A DNA stretch of 6,372 bases from Caldisericota bacterium. GTDB taxonomy: Bacteria > Caldisericota > Caldisericia > Cryosericales > Cryosericaceae. Position 1 is the stretch's first letter, and each line of letters begins with the position of its first letter. The stretch lies in contig JAPLGI010000130.1 in the NCBI GenBank assembly GCA_026390245.1, positions 1-6,372 on the forward strand, given 5' to 3'. The notes beneath the pieces are model-generated. The model saw nothing but the letters and a program-made list of their open reading frames with translations. It searched no databases and had not been told where the DNA came from. The position numbers and the translations under genes were made by a program. This document shows, piece by piece, positions 1 to 5,176 of this stretch.

Positions 1-300
1 GGTGCACTGTGCGATGCTTCCGTTCTTGTCTGCCGAAGGGCTTGCGAGGAGGCTGAGGCCACCTGCAATCAGGCACTGAGACACATAGTTGGCACAGTCG
101 TTGAAGCCGTAGCTCTGGAACTTGGGATTGCGCTTGTTCCACCACTGGTCGGCATACTGGATGGCTTTGAGAGGGTCGTACGTTGCAGCGCCGGCACGCG
201 GGACGGGAGCGAGGACGACAAGGGAGGCTGTCGCCACCATCATGGCCAGTACGACGATGATCTGCTTTCTCCATCGTGCATTCGGTTTCCAGTCTGCCAC
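1..300 (-). CDS. Secreted Amidase_6-domain protein, N-terminal part (runs off left edge)
   Basis: The first 100 residues are present and the rest lies outside the window. The GTG start at 300-298 is chosen because AAAGGAG lies 7 bases upstream and the reading gives a normal signal peptide: a basic start (KPNARWRKQ), a hydrophobic core at about residues 14-31, and an Ala-rich cleavage region ending near AGA at 36-38. The mature part opens with [19 protein letters not shown] (41-59) and [17 protein letters not shown] (65-81). This matches the start of the putative amidase family Amidase_6 (an NlpC/P60-like papain-fold Cys hydrolase), with Cys69 in the NDC motif as the expected nucleophile. The protein is therefore probably exported and hydrolyses an amide bond in peptidoglycan or a peptide; the substrate is unknown. 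The His and Asp/Asn partners are beyond the edge. It has its own promoter although mntH lies upstream on the same strand. Confidence 0.82.
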   Translation of the reverse strand, partial: MADWKPNARWRKQIIVVLAMMVATASLVVLAPVPRAGAATYDPLKAIQYADQWWNKRNPKFQSYGFNDCANYVSQCLIAGGLSLLASPSADKNGSIAQCT

Positions 301-307
301 AGTCAAG

Positions 308-314
308 CTCCTTT
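308..314 (-). promoter_or_regulatory. Shine-Dalgarno site of the amidase gene
   Basis: AAAGGAG on the minus strand, 7 bases before the GTG at 300-298. It decides the GTG as start over the two consecutive ATG codons at codons 20-21, which lie inside the signal-peptide core and would remove its basic N-terminus. Confidence 0.8.
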
Positions 315-316
315 CT

Positions 317-337
317 TCCCGGTGGTCCAACCCGGGA
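317..337 (-). other. Leader hairpin upstream of the amidase ribosome site
   Basis: On the minus strand TCCCGG and CCGGGA form a 6-bp GC-rich stem around a 9-base loop, ending 2 bases before the AAAGGAG site. It lies in the roughly 70-base 5' leader of the amidase mRNA. It leaves the ribosome site itself free and has no T-run, so it is not a terminator. A role in mRNA stability or ribosome standby is inference. Confidence 0.4.
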
Positions 338-375
338 TGGCCAGAAAAGGGGTGCCCTTCCCTTCTGCCAAGTCC

Positions 376-404
376 ATTAAAGCCCAGCAGGGGCGTCTTG
401 TCAA
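376..404 (-). promoter_or_regulatory. Sigma-70-type promoter of the amidase gene
   Basis: On the minus strand TTGACA (404-399), a 17-base spacer and TTTAAT (381-376) form a near-consensus promoter: the -35 is perfect and the -10 differs from TATAAT at one base. It lies between the mntH stop and the amidase start, giving a leader of about 70 bases. It is the closest to consensus of the promoters in the window, so the amidase is probably transcribed independently of mntH. Confidence 0.72.
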
Positions 405-431
405 GAGATCAAAATCGTAGCCTGTCTCTTG
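402..431. repeat. 7-bp inverted repeat overlapping the amidase -35 box
   Basis: CAAGAGA (402-408) and TCTCTTG (425-431) are exact inverted copies separated by 16 bases, starting 6 bases after the mntH stop codon. As RNA it would be a stem-loop without a T-run, so it would be a poor intrinsic terminator for mntH. As DNA one arm overlaps the TTGACA -35 element of the amidase promoter, where a bound protein could block RNA polymerase. Both readings are inference. Confidence 0.35.
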
Positions 432-436
432 TGCCG

Positions 437-1714
437 CTAACGAAGAAGATTGCGAAGCGTGTCGACCAGGAGGAGGACGTTGAGACCGCTGACCACAACG
501 GTCGTCGTCCACAAGAGGATGCGGTCGACCACGGTGTTCACGTACCTCCCCATCACGCGCGGGTTTGAGGTCAGCAGAATCTGCAGGATGATGGTCCATG
601 GCAGCTGAATGGACAGCGCTATCTGGCTGAAAATGAGGCCCTTGAACGGGTTCGTGATCACGAGCGCGATCGCGAGGGCCCCAAGCAGCGTGACCATGAT
701 GCCCAGCCTGGTGTGGTTGTCCGATGAGTCATAGGGTTCGCCTGACATGCCGGCAACAATACTGCCACCTGCCATCCCTGCAGTGACCGAAGACGAGAGA
801 CCGGCCATGAGCAGTGCTCCTCCGAAGACGATGGCCGCTGCCCTGCCCAGCATGGGGCGCAGCATGGCTTGTGCCTGTCCGAGTTCTGTGACGGCGGTTC
901 CACTGGCGAAGAAGGTTGCTGCGGCAAGGATGATCATGGAGCTGTTGATGGCCCAGCCAATGACCATGGAGTTGAGGGTGTCGACAAACTCAAACCGGAG
1001 CTGCTTCTCTATGACGTCCGAGCCCTTCTGGTTCAGCTGGCGGCTCTGGATGATTTCACTGTGCAGGAAGAGGTTATGCGGCATGACGACGGCGCCGAGG
1101 ACGCTCATGATGACGGGAATGGAGCCGAGGGGTATGGCGGGGGTGACCCATCCGCTCGCGGCCTCCGCCCAAGGGATGCGCACGAGCGACAACTCATAGA
1201 GGAAAGAAAGTCCTATAAGCGAGACAAATGCGATGATAAGCTTCTCGATCCGCCGGTAGCCGTTGCTGAGAAGGAGCCAGATGACGGCGGCTGACACTGC
1301 AATTGCACCGATGCGCAGTGGAAGCTTGAACAGCAGGTTGAGGCCAATAGCGGCCCCCATGATCTCTGCAAGGGCCGTGGAGACAGAGGCGGCAACGGCA
1401 GAGCCCAGAACGAGACGGGCGAAGCGTGGACGCATGAACTTCGTAGCTGCCTCTGAGATACACAGTCCCGTAACGATGCCCAGGTGTGCGGCATTGTGCT
1501 GAAGGAGGATCAGCATCAGCGTCGACAGCGTGACCATCCACAGGAGGCGGTAGCCATAGAGCGAACCTGCAGCCACATTCGATGCCCAGTTGCCGGGGTC
1601 GATGAAGCCGACGGTGACAAGAAAGCCCGGGCCAATGTACTTCAGAAGCTCCAACGCCTGGAGGCGTGGACTGTGACCATTGAATGATTTCTGGATGCGG
1701 GTGCGCAGATTCAT
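437..1714 (-). CDS. mntH: NRAMP-family Mn2+/Fe2+ transporter (MntH-like)
   Basis: This 425-residue integral membrane protein should import Mn2+ or Fe2+ across the cytoplasmic membrane using the proton gradient. The family signatures are present: DPGN at 39-42 in TM1, and A208-x-x-M211-P-H in the TM6 unwound segment. Together these supply the metal-binding Asp, Asn, Met and backbone carbonyl known from NRAMP structures. The metal-site Met separates it from NRAMP-related Mg2+ transporters, which lack it. Length and about 11 hydrophobic segments fit a complete protein; the section at 303-326 and SQIALSIQLPW at 363-373 are also NRAMP-like. The ATG at 1714 has no Shine-Dalgarno site, and a -10 element sits 6 bases upstream, so translation is probably leaderless. 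The gene is divergent from cas6. No recognisable MntR, Fur or yybP-type element was found. Metal preference cannot be read from sequence alone. Confidence 0.93.
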   Translation of the reverse strand: MNLRTRIQKSFNGHSPRLQALELLKYIGPGFLVTVGFIDPGNWASNVAAGSLYGYRLLWMVTLSTLMLILLQHNAAHLGIVTGLCISEAATKFMRPRFARLVLGSAVAASVSTALAEIMGAAIGLNLLFKLPLRIGAIAVSAAVIWLLLSNGYRRIEKLIIAFVSLIGLSFLYELSLVRIPWAEAASGWVTPAIPLGSIPVIMSVLGAVVMPHNLFLHSEIIQSRQLNQKGSDVIEKQLRFEFVDTLNSMVIGWAINSSMIILAAATFFASGTAVTELGQAQAMLRPMLGRAAAIVFGGALLMAGLSSSVTAGMAGGSIVAGMSGEPYDSSDNHTRLGIMVTLLGALAIALVITNPFKGLIFSQIALSIQLPWTIILQILLTSNPRVMGRYVNTVVDRILLWTTTVVVSGLNVLLLVDTLRNLLR

Positions 1715-1720
1715 GAGCTG

Positions 1721-1748
1721 AGTATAGGTGGTCCAGGCATGTCATCAA
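1721..1748 (-). promoter_or_regulatory. mntH promoter, placed for a leaderless transcript
   Basis: On the minus strand TTGATG (1748-1743), a 16-base spacer and TATACT (1726-1721). Only 6 bases separate the -10 from the mntH ATG at 1714, so a start site 7 bases downstream would fall on the A of the ATG. The lack of a Shine-Dalgarno sequence before this ATG agrees with a leaderless mRNA. Confidence 0.6.
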
Positions 1749-1790
1749 GCGTCTGCGGACAAATCAGCCCAGTCCCTCTTGAAATTGTAG

Positions 1791-1818
1791 TTGCAATGCG
1801 ATTGACAACCCATATACT
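1791..1818 (+). promoter_or_regulatory. cas6 promoter
   Basis: TTGCAA (1791-1796), a 16-base spacer and TATACT (1813-1818). The -10 is identical to those of mntH and the MATE operon and the spacer length is the same. It faces away from the mntH promoter, with 42 bases between the two -35 boxes, so a regulator bound there could affect both. The -35 and spacer hold an imperfect dyad, TTGCAAT-gcg-ATTGACAA (1791-1808). The predicted cas6 leader is about 105 bases. Confidence 0.55.
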
Positions 1819-1847
1819 GATACTGTCTGCAGCAGGACATTCGAACG

Positions 1848-1869
1848 AGCACCCCAGTTGCGGGGCGCT
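1848..1869 (+). other. Hairpin in the cas6 5' leader
   Basis: AGC-A-CCCC and GGGG-C-GCT pair around the loop AGTTGC: seven base pairs with one A·C mismatch. It lies in the predicted leader about 60 bases before the cas6 start and has no following T-run. Cas6 enzymes recognise RNA, often small stem-loops, so binding of Cas6 to its own mRNA is conceivable, but nothing here proves it. Confidence 0.35.
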
Positions 1870-1874
1870 TCATG

Positions 1875-1885
1875 GCCATAATGGC
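1875..1885. repeat. 11-bp perfect dyad GCCAT-A-ATGGC in the cas6 leader
   Basis: GCCAT and ATGGC are exact inverted arms around a single A, located 45 bases before the cas6 start and downstream of its predicted promoter. The arms are too close to form an RNA hairpin, so if functional it would be a DNA-binding site. At this length chance occurrence is possible. Confidence 0.25.
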
Positions 1886-1919
1886 TCACCTTTCCGGTTG
1901 TCGGTTCTCTGAATTGAGT

Positions 1920-1925
1920 GGAGGT
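1920..1925 (+). promoter_or_regulatory. Shine-Dalgarno site that sets the cas6 start
   Basis: GGAGGT, with GGAGG ending 5 bases before the ATG at 1930. The in-frame GTG at 1918 overlaps this site and has no ribosome site of its own, so the ATG is preferred. The resulting N-terminus, MRIRIEVQ, is typical of the first beta strand of Cas6. Confidence 0.85.
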
Positions 1926-1929
1926 TTCA

Positions 1930-3552
1930 ATGCGTATCAGGATCGAAGTACAGAGTGCTCTCGACAAGTTCATTCTGCCTCAGGGGTACAACCCCTACGT
2001 GCAGGGGCTTGTCAATGCGTGCATTCCCGAAGACATCAAATGGTCTGGCATCGCGACGGGCACAGAAGAAGCCCATTTCAAGCTTTTCACGTTCTCGCAG
2101 CTCTATGCGAAGTCAGTGGAGCGCATCGACATCGCTCCGCGCGAAGGAGCTGAGTCGGACGGACATGTCCACTACCAGCTGGTGATGTCGTCACCTGTCT
2201 GGTTCTATCTGTCATCGCCCAGCCCCGAGTTCATCCAGGCTCTTTCGCCTCGGCTGGAGAAGGCCCATGACCTTCACCTCGAGCGAAATCTGGTGCAATC
2301 GGTGCGCGTGAGTCCCGCCTATCCCGTTGCCATCCCGGACCACGGGCTGGTCACATGGCGTATTCGCACGGTCAGTCCTATCACCGTGTATCAGAGCGAG
2401 AGCAAGGACAGCAACTCTGCACGCTACTTCGCCCCTGATGATCCCCTGTTTGCCAAGCTTGTCCTGGACAATGCAGTGCGCAAGTATTACGCATGGACGC
2501 AGGAGAAGGCGCCCAGCGACGGATTCAGCATCACTTGCCTGGACCATACGCCGCATCTTGCCGTCATCTCGTTCAAGGACACGCCCGTGCATGGCTACAC
2601 AGGACGTTTTCAGCTGACCGGAGATGCCAGGCTGCTCGCGTTCCTGTACGAGTCGGGTCTGGGCGGCAAGAACTCTCACGGTTTTGGGATGTTTGACATA
2701 GCGCCGGAGGGAGAGGACGATGCCCATTGGCGTCGGAGGACAGAAGAAGAGAGTCGTGAGGTGCGCAGGGCTCCTGCGACGCCGATAGCCGCGGCTGACC
2801 AGGAACGACCGGACCACCGCGATCGGTCGAACAATCGCGGGCAGGAAGGGCACGTGTGGCATGGCGAACATCATGGCACCGGTGGTCAGAGCAGCTCCTC
2901 GAGGAGCGCAGGTTCCAGAGACGACCGGACGCATGCCGCCCACCCGCGTCCCCAGGGAGAGCAATCAGATCGCCCTCGTACCGACCGTCCACACACAGAG
3001 CGTTCTGCATCAGATCGCCCTCGTACCGACCGTCCATACTCGGACCGTCCCAGGACCGAAACGCCGCGACTTGACGGTACGCCGTCGAGAAGCCGGGGAA
3101 CAGGACGTCCAGGTTCCGACAATCGGAAGTTCCAGTCTGCCTCGCGTGGGGGCACTTCTGACCGGAGAGGTCCTCGCGGCACCGAGGAACCGCGTCGCAA
3201 GTTTGTCAGCCGCTACGCTCCCGAAATCAAGCCTGTAAGCCATGAGAAGGCGGCTACGGGCTCGTACAGCATTTGGGATGGCAAGGCGAAGACCGAGCTG
3301 CCGCGCTTCGTTCGCCCGGATGGCACCGAGAGCACAGGGGGACCTCGCCCAAACGAACACCGCGGGGGACCTCGCCCCGGCTCTGCTGATCGTTCTTCAA
3401 GCGGAGATGGGCGCCCCCGGGGCGACAAGCGTGGTGGAAGTTTCGGTGCTGCGAAACCAGGTGTAAGTCCCGGTTCAGTGCACCGTCCCAGTGGAGGACA
3501 CGGTGATCCGCGCGATCACAGGGGCAGCAAGAGCGGTCCCTACAACCACTAG
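1930..3552 (+). CDS. cas6: Cas6-family CRISPR RNA endonuclease with a long Arg-rich disordered C-terminal tail
   Basis: The protein has 540 residues; ordinary Cas6 has about 220-270. Cas6 binds CRISPR repeat RNA and cuts pre-crRNA without metal. Residues 1-257 show the family layout: MRIRIEV strand, QGLVNACI (25-32), FKLFTFSQL (50-58), the second ferredoxin-like domain with VSPITVY (148-154) and YFAPDDPLFAKLVLDNAVRKYY (166-187 region), and the RNA-binding glycine-rich loop GLGGKNSHGFG (243-253). Against P. furiosus Cas6 (Tyr31, His46, Lys52), as recalled, Lys is kept (K51), Tyr aligns with Asn29 and His with Thr45; His49 lies nearby, so activity is uncertain. Residues 258-540 are rich in Arg, Gly, Ser, Pro and Asp (about 47 Arg in 280), with SDRPRTDRP repeats, RGG motifs and one less biased island at 421-462. 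The gene stands alone between its own promoter and terminator, with no cas neighbours or array. Cas6 identity is firm; the tail's function is unknown. Confidence 0.92.
   Translation: MRIRIEVQSALDKFILPQGYNPYVQGLVNACIPEDIKWSGIATGTEEAHFKLFTFSQLYAKSVERIDIAPREGAESDGHVHYQLVMSSPVWFYLSSPSPEFIQALSPRLEKAHDLHLERNLVQSVRVSPAYPVAIPDHGLVTWRIRTVSPITVYQSESKDSNSARYFAPDDPLFAKLVLDNAVRKYYAWTQEKAPSDGFSITCLDHTPHLAVISFKDTPVHGYTGRFQLTGDARLLAFLYESGLGGKNSHGFGMFDIAPEGEDDAHWRRRTEEESREVRRAPATPIAAADQERPDHRDRSNNRGQEGHVWHGEHHGTGGQSSSSRSAGSRDDRTHAAHPRPQGEQSDRPRTDRPHTERSASDRPRTDRPYSDRPRTETPRLDGTPSRSRGTGRPGSDNRKFQSASRGGTSDRRGPRGTEEPRRKFVSRYAPEIKPVSHEKAATGSYSIWDGKAKTELPRFVRPDGTESTGGPRPNEHRGGPRPGSADRSSSGDGRPRGDKRGGSFGAAKPGVSPGSVHRPSGGHGDPRDHRGSKSGPYNH
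2964..3036 (+). repeat. In-frame 28-bp direct repeat in the cas6 tail (45-bp period)
   Basis: An exact 28-base unit occurs at 2964-2991 and 3009-3036, beginning ATCAGATCGCCC and ending GACCGTCCA. The offset of 45 bases keeps the frame, and both copies encode SDRPRTDRP. A third degenerate SDRPR follows at 371-375. This is a coding tandem duplication that lengthens the low-complexity tail. Confidence 0.9.
3337..3377 (+). repeat. In-frame 14-bp direct repeat in the cas6 tail (27-bp period)
   Basis: GGGGGACCTCGCCC occurs exactly at 3337-3350 and 3364-3377, offset by 27 bases, encoding GGPRPNEHR then GGPRPGSAD. It is a second, independent in-frame duplication in the same tail. Confidence 0.8.
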
Positions 3553-3577
3553 CTTCAGCCGGGATTGAGTTGATGAC

Positions 3578-3605
3578 GGGAGGTGCCGCATGGTGCCTCC
3601 CTTTT
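3578..3605 (+). terminator. Intrinsic terminator after cas6
   Basis: GGGAGGTGCC and GGTGCCTCCC form a 10-bp stem (two G·U pairs) around the tetraloop GCAT, followed directly by TTTT. It begins 26 bases after the cas6 stop and ends before the MATE promoter, so cas6 is a single-gene transcription unit. Confidence 0.85.
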
Positions 3606-3628
3606 CCATGCATGATTCGTTCCGTTTC

Positions 3629-3656
3629 TTGTTCGTAGTACGAATGAGGGTATACT
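3629..3656 (+). promoter_or_regulatory. Promoter of the MATE operon
   Basis: TTGTTC (3629-3634), a 16-base spacer and TATACT (3651-3656). The start site would be near 3663, giving a leader of about 47 bases before the GTG start at 3710. The -35 matches consensus only at TTG, which fits a promoter that is weak or regulated. Confidence 0.6.
3632..3644. promoter_or_regulatory. 13-bp perfect dyad in the MATE promoter, putative operator
   Basis: TTCGTA-G-TACGAA is a perfect inverted repeat with 6-bp arms around one base. It overlaps the end of the -35 box and fills most of the spacer before the -10. This placement is typical of operators for small dimeric repressors such as MarR or TetR family proteins, which often control efflux genes. 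No regulator gene is in the window, so the binding protein is unknown. Confidence 0.5.
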
Positions 3657-3677
3657 ACCAGGGGTAAAGAAGCAGGT

Positions 3678-3694
3678 GCGGGTTCGTGCCCCGC
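3678..3694 (+). other. Leader hairpin before the first MATE gene
   Basis: GCGGG (3678-3682) and CCCGC (3690-3694) form a 5-bp GC stem around a 7-base loop, ending 4 bases before the Shine-Dalgarno site. It buries the alternative in-frame GTG at 3686 in its loop, which argues against that start. There is no T-run. Confidence 0.35.
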
Positions 3695-3698
3695 CGTC

Positions 3699-3704
3699 AG
3701 GAGG
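3699..3704 (+). promoter_or_regulatory. Shine-Dalgarno site that sets the first MATE start
   Basis: AGGAGG followed by a 5-base gap to the GTG at 3710. This favours 3710 over the in-frame GTG at 3686, which would place this ribosome site inside the coding region and has no comparable site of its own. Confidence 0.8.
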
Positions 3705-3709
3705 AGACT

Positions 3710-5170
3710 GTGGCAAGGACTGCATCAAGAAAAGAGATCCTTGAGGGACCGGTCGTTCGAACCATGTTCAGACTGGCATGGCCGCTCATGATTTCCAGTC
3801 TGCTGCACTACCTCTACAACATGGCGGACACCTTCTGGATAGGCCACTTGCCTGCCTCGCAGAACGCGTCTGCCGTTGCCGGACTCCAGATAGCCGGGCC
3901 GGTCATCTTCTTCCTCATGGCATTTGCGTTCGGATTCAACTCCGGAGGGCTGGCGCTGGTATCGCAGTATATGGGGGCCCATCGGAAAGAGGAAGCGAAT
4001 ACGGCAGCCGCCAAGACGCTTTCCCTGTCGATTGTCTTTGGGCTGTTCATCATGGTGACAGGCGTCATCTTCTCGCCCGCGCTGCTGAGGCTTCTCACAT
4101 CAGACCCCGCGGTCGCCCGAGCCGCAACGATCTATACACGCATCATTTTCATTGGCATGCCCTTTGAGTTCGTCGCCGCGGCGTACGCCCAGGTCATGGC
4201 TGCGTACGGAGATACGGTCACGCCCATGCTCGTGAACCTGGCGACTGTTCTCATCAACGTTGTCCTGGACCCATTCATGATCTTCGGGTGGGGTCCGTTC
4301 GCCCGCATGACGGTTGCGGGAGCTGCGCTGGCCACGATCATCTGCCAGGCCGTCGCCGCATCGATCTCGCTGTTCATCCTGTTCAGAGGCAGGCACGGGC
4401 TCCGTGTCAGCTGGCGCGACCTTCTGCCGGACTGGTTCTGGTACAGGCGCATTCTCAAGATCGGCCTTCCTGCTTCCATTGGCGTCTCGGGGACCTCATT
4501 CGGGTTTCTCGTGCTGACCGGTATCATCGGCCGTGTGCCCAACGCCACGATAGCGCTGTCGGCATACGGGATCGGTGACCGCTTCATCAACATCAGCTTC
4601 ATTGCCATAGATGGCCTGTCACTCTCCATCTCGACCATGGTCGGACACGCATTGGGCGGGGACCTGCGGAAACGAGCTGGCAATGTCGTGTGGACCGGAA
4701 CAGCGCTGATGTTCGGCATACTTGTCGGTGAGGGAGCGTTTCTGTGGGCCCTTACGCCATGGTTGTTCAGAGCCTTCATCCCGACGCAGCCGGCAATCAT
4801 CCGGGAAGGGATACTGTTCATGTCGCTGTTCCTGCCCTCGATTCCGTTCTTTGGCATTGTCAGCGGGGTCCAGTCGGCGTTTCAGGGCTCAGGGCACAAT
4901 ACGCCGCCGATGATCATGCAGCTCGTGCGCCTCTGGGGCCTTCGCGTACCGCTCTCGTGGTTTTTCGGGTTCGCCCTTCACATGGGATCACGTGGCATCT
5001 GGACCGGCATGCTTGTGAGCAACATCCTTGCAGCAGTACTCGCCCTCATCTTCCTGGCGACCGTCGACTGGCACCACAAGGTGATTGAGCAGTCTCCCTC
5101 TGCTGACAGTGAAGTCTCCGAGGCAGAACCCCCTGACGTGCTGGTTGTCCCGGCCGAACCCCAGATGTAG
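3710..5170 (+). CDS. MATE-family multidrug/cation efflux transporter, first of a tandem pair
   Basis: The 486-residue product should be a 12-helix inner-membrane antiporter that exports organic cations, drugs or metabolites using a Na+ or H+ gradient. MATE features include NMADTFWIGHL (37-47), with Asp40 in TM1 at the position of the cation-coupling Asp of NorM/PfMATE, then AYGDTVTPM and LDPFMIFGWGP of the first lobe, and RVPNATIALSAYGIGDR in the second lobe. The GTG start has AGGAGG 5 bases upstream and aligns its EILEGPVV segment with EILHGPVV of the next gene. The C-terminus ends in a cytosolic acidic tail of about 25 residues. The TAG stop is 6 bases before the next gene's ATG, so the pair is an operon. 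A dyad lies in the promoter. Substrate cannot be inferred from sequence; NorM-like and DinF-like subgroups were not separated. Confidence 0.92.
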   Translation: MARTASRKEILEGPVVRTMFRLAWPLMISSLLHYLYNMADTFWIGHLPASQNASAVAGLQIAGPVIFFLMAFAFGFNSGGLALVSQYMGAHRKEEANTAAAKTLSLSIVFGLFIMVTGVIFSPALLRLLTSDPAVARAATIYTRIIFIGMPFEFVAAAYAQVMAAYGDTVTPMLVNLATVLINVVLDPFMIFGWGPFARMTVAGAALATIICQAVAASISLFILFRGRHGLRVSWRDLLPDWFWYRRILKIGLPASIGVSGTSFGFLVLTGIIGRVPNATIALSAYGIGDRFINISFIAIDGLSLSISTMVGHALGGDLRKRAGNVVWTGTALMFGILVGEGAFLWALTPWLFRAFIPTQPAIIREGILFMSLFLPSIPFFGIVSGVQSAFQGSGHNTPPMIMQLVRLWGLRVPLSWFFGFALHMGSRGIWTGMLVSNILAAVLALIFLATVDWHHKVIEQSPSADSEVSEAEPPDVLVVPAEPQM

Positions 5171-5176
5171 GCAGAC

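Noticed and set aside
402..431. Intrinsic terminator of mntH
   Set aside because: The stem is only 7 bp with a 16-base loop and no T-run follows on the minus strand, so it was kept only as an inverted repeat.
122..568. Plus-strand open frame of 148 codons at the left
   Set aside because: It is antisense to the amidase signal peptide, the intergenic promoter and the end of mntH, all of which have independent support; its translation shows no recognisable family.
1802..1807. Perfect TTGACA as the cas6 -35 box
   Set aside because: No -10-like hexamer lies 15-19 bases downstream; the TATACT is only 5 bases away and fits TTGCAA at 1791 with a 16-base spacer instead.
1918..1929. GTG start for cas6 at 1918, adding MEVS
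   Set aside because: This codon overlaps the GGAGGT ribosome site of the ATG at 1930 and has no site of its own.
1715..1929. Manganese riboswitch or MntR/Fur box for mntH
   Set aside because: The predicted mRNA has no leader to hold a riboswitch, and no convincing metal-regulator palindrome was found near the promoter.
2212..2964. Long minus-strand open frame (250 codons) antisense to cas6
   Set aside because: It lies wholly within cas6, has no family signature or supporting ribosome site I could see, and GC-rich coding DNA commonly leaves the opposite strand open.
2964..3036. Two 28-bp repeats 17 bp apart next to a cas6 core, resembling a mini CRISPR array
   Set aside because: Only two copies, a spacer too short, an in-frame 45-base period, and both copies encode the same peptide inside the open cas6 tail; it is a coding duplication.
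3686..3709. GTG start for the first MATE gene at 3686
   Set aside because: It lies in the loop of a leader hairpin and would put AGGAGG inside the gene; the GTG at 3710 has correct spacing to that site.
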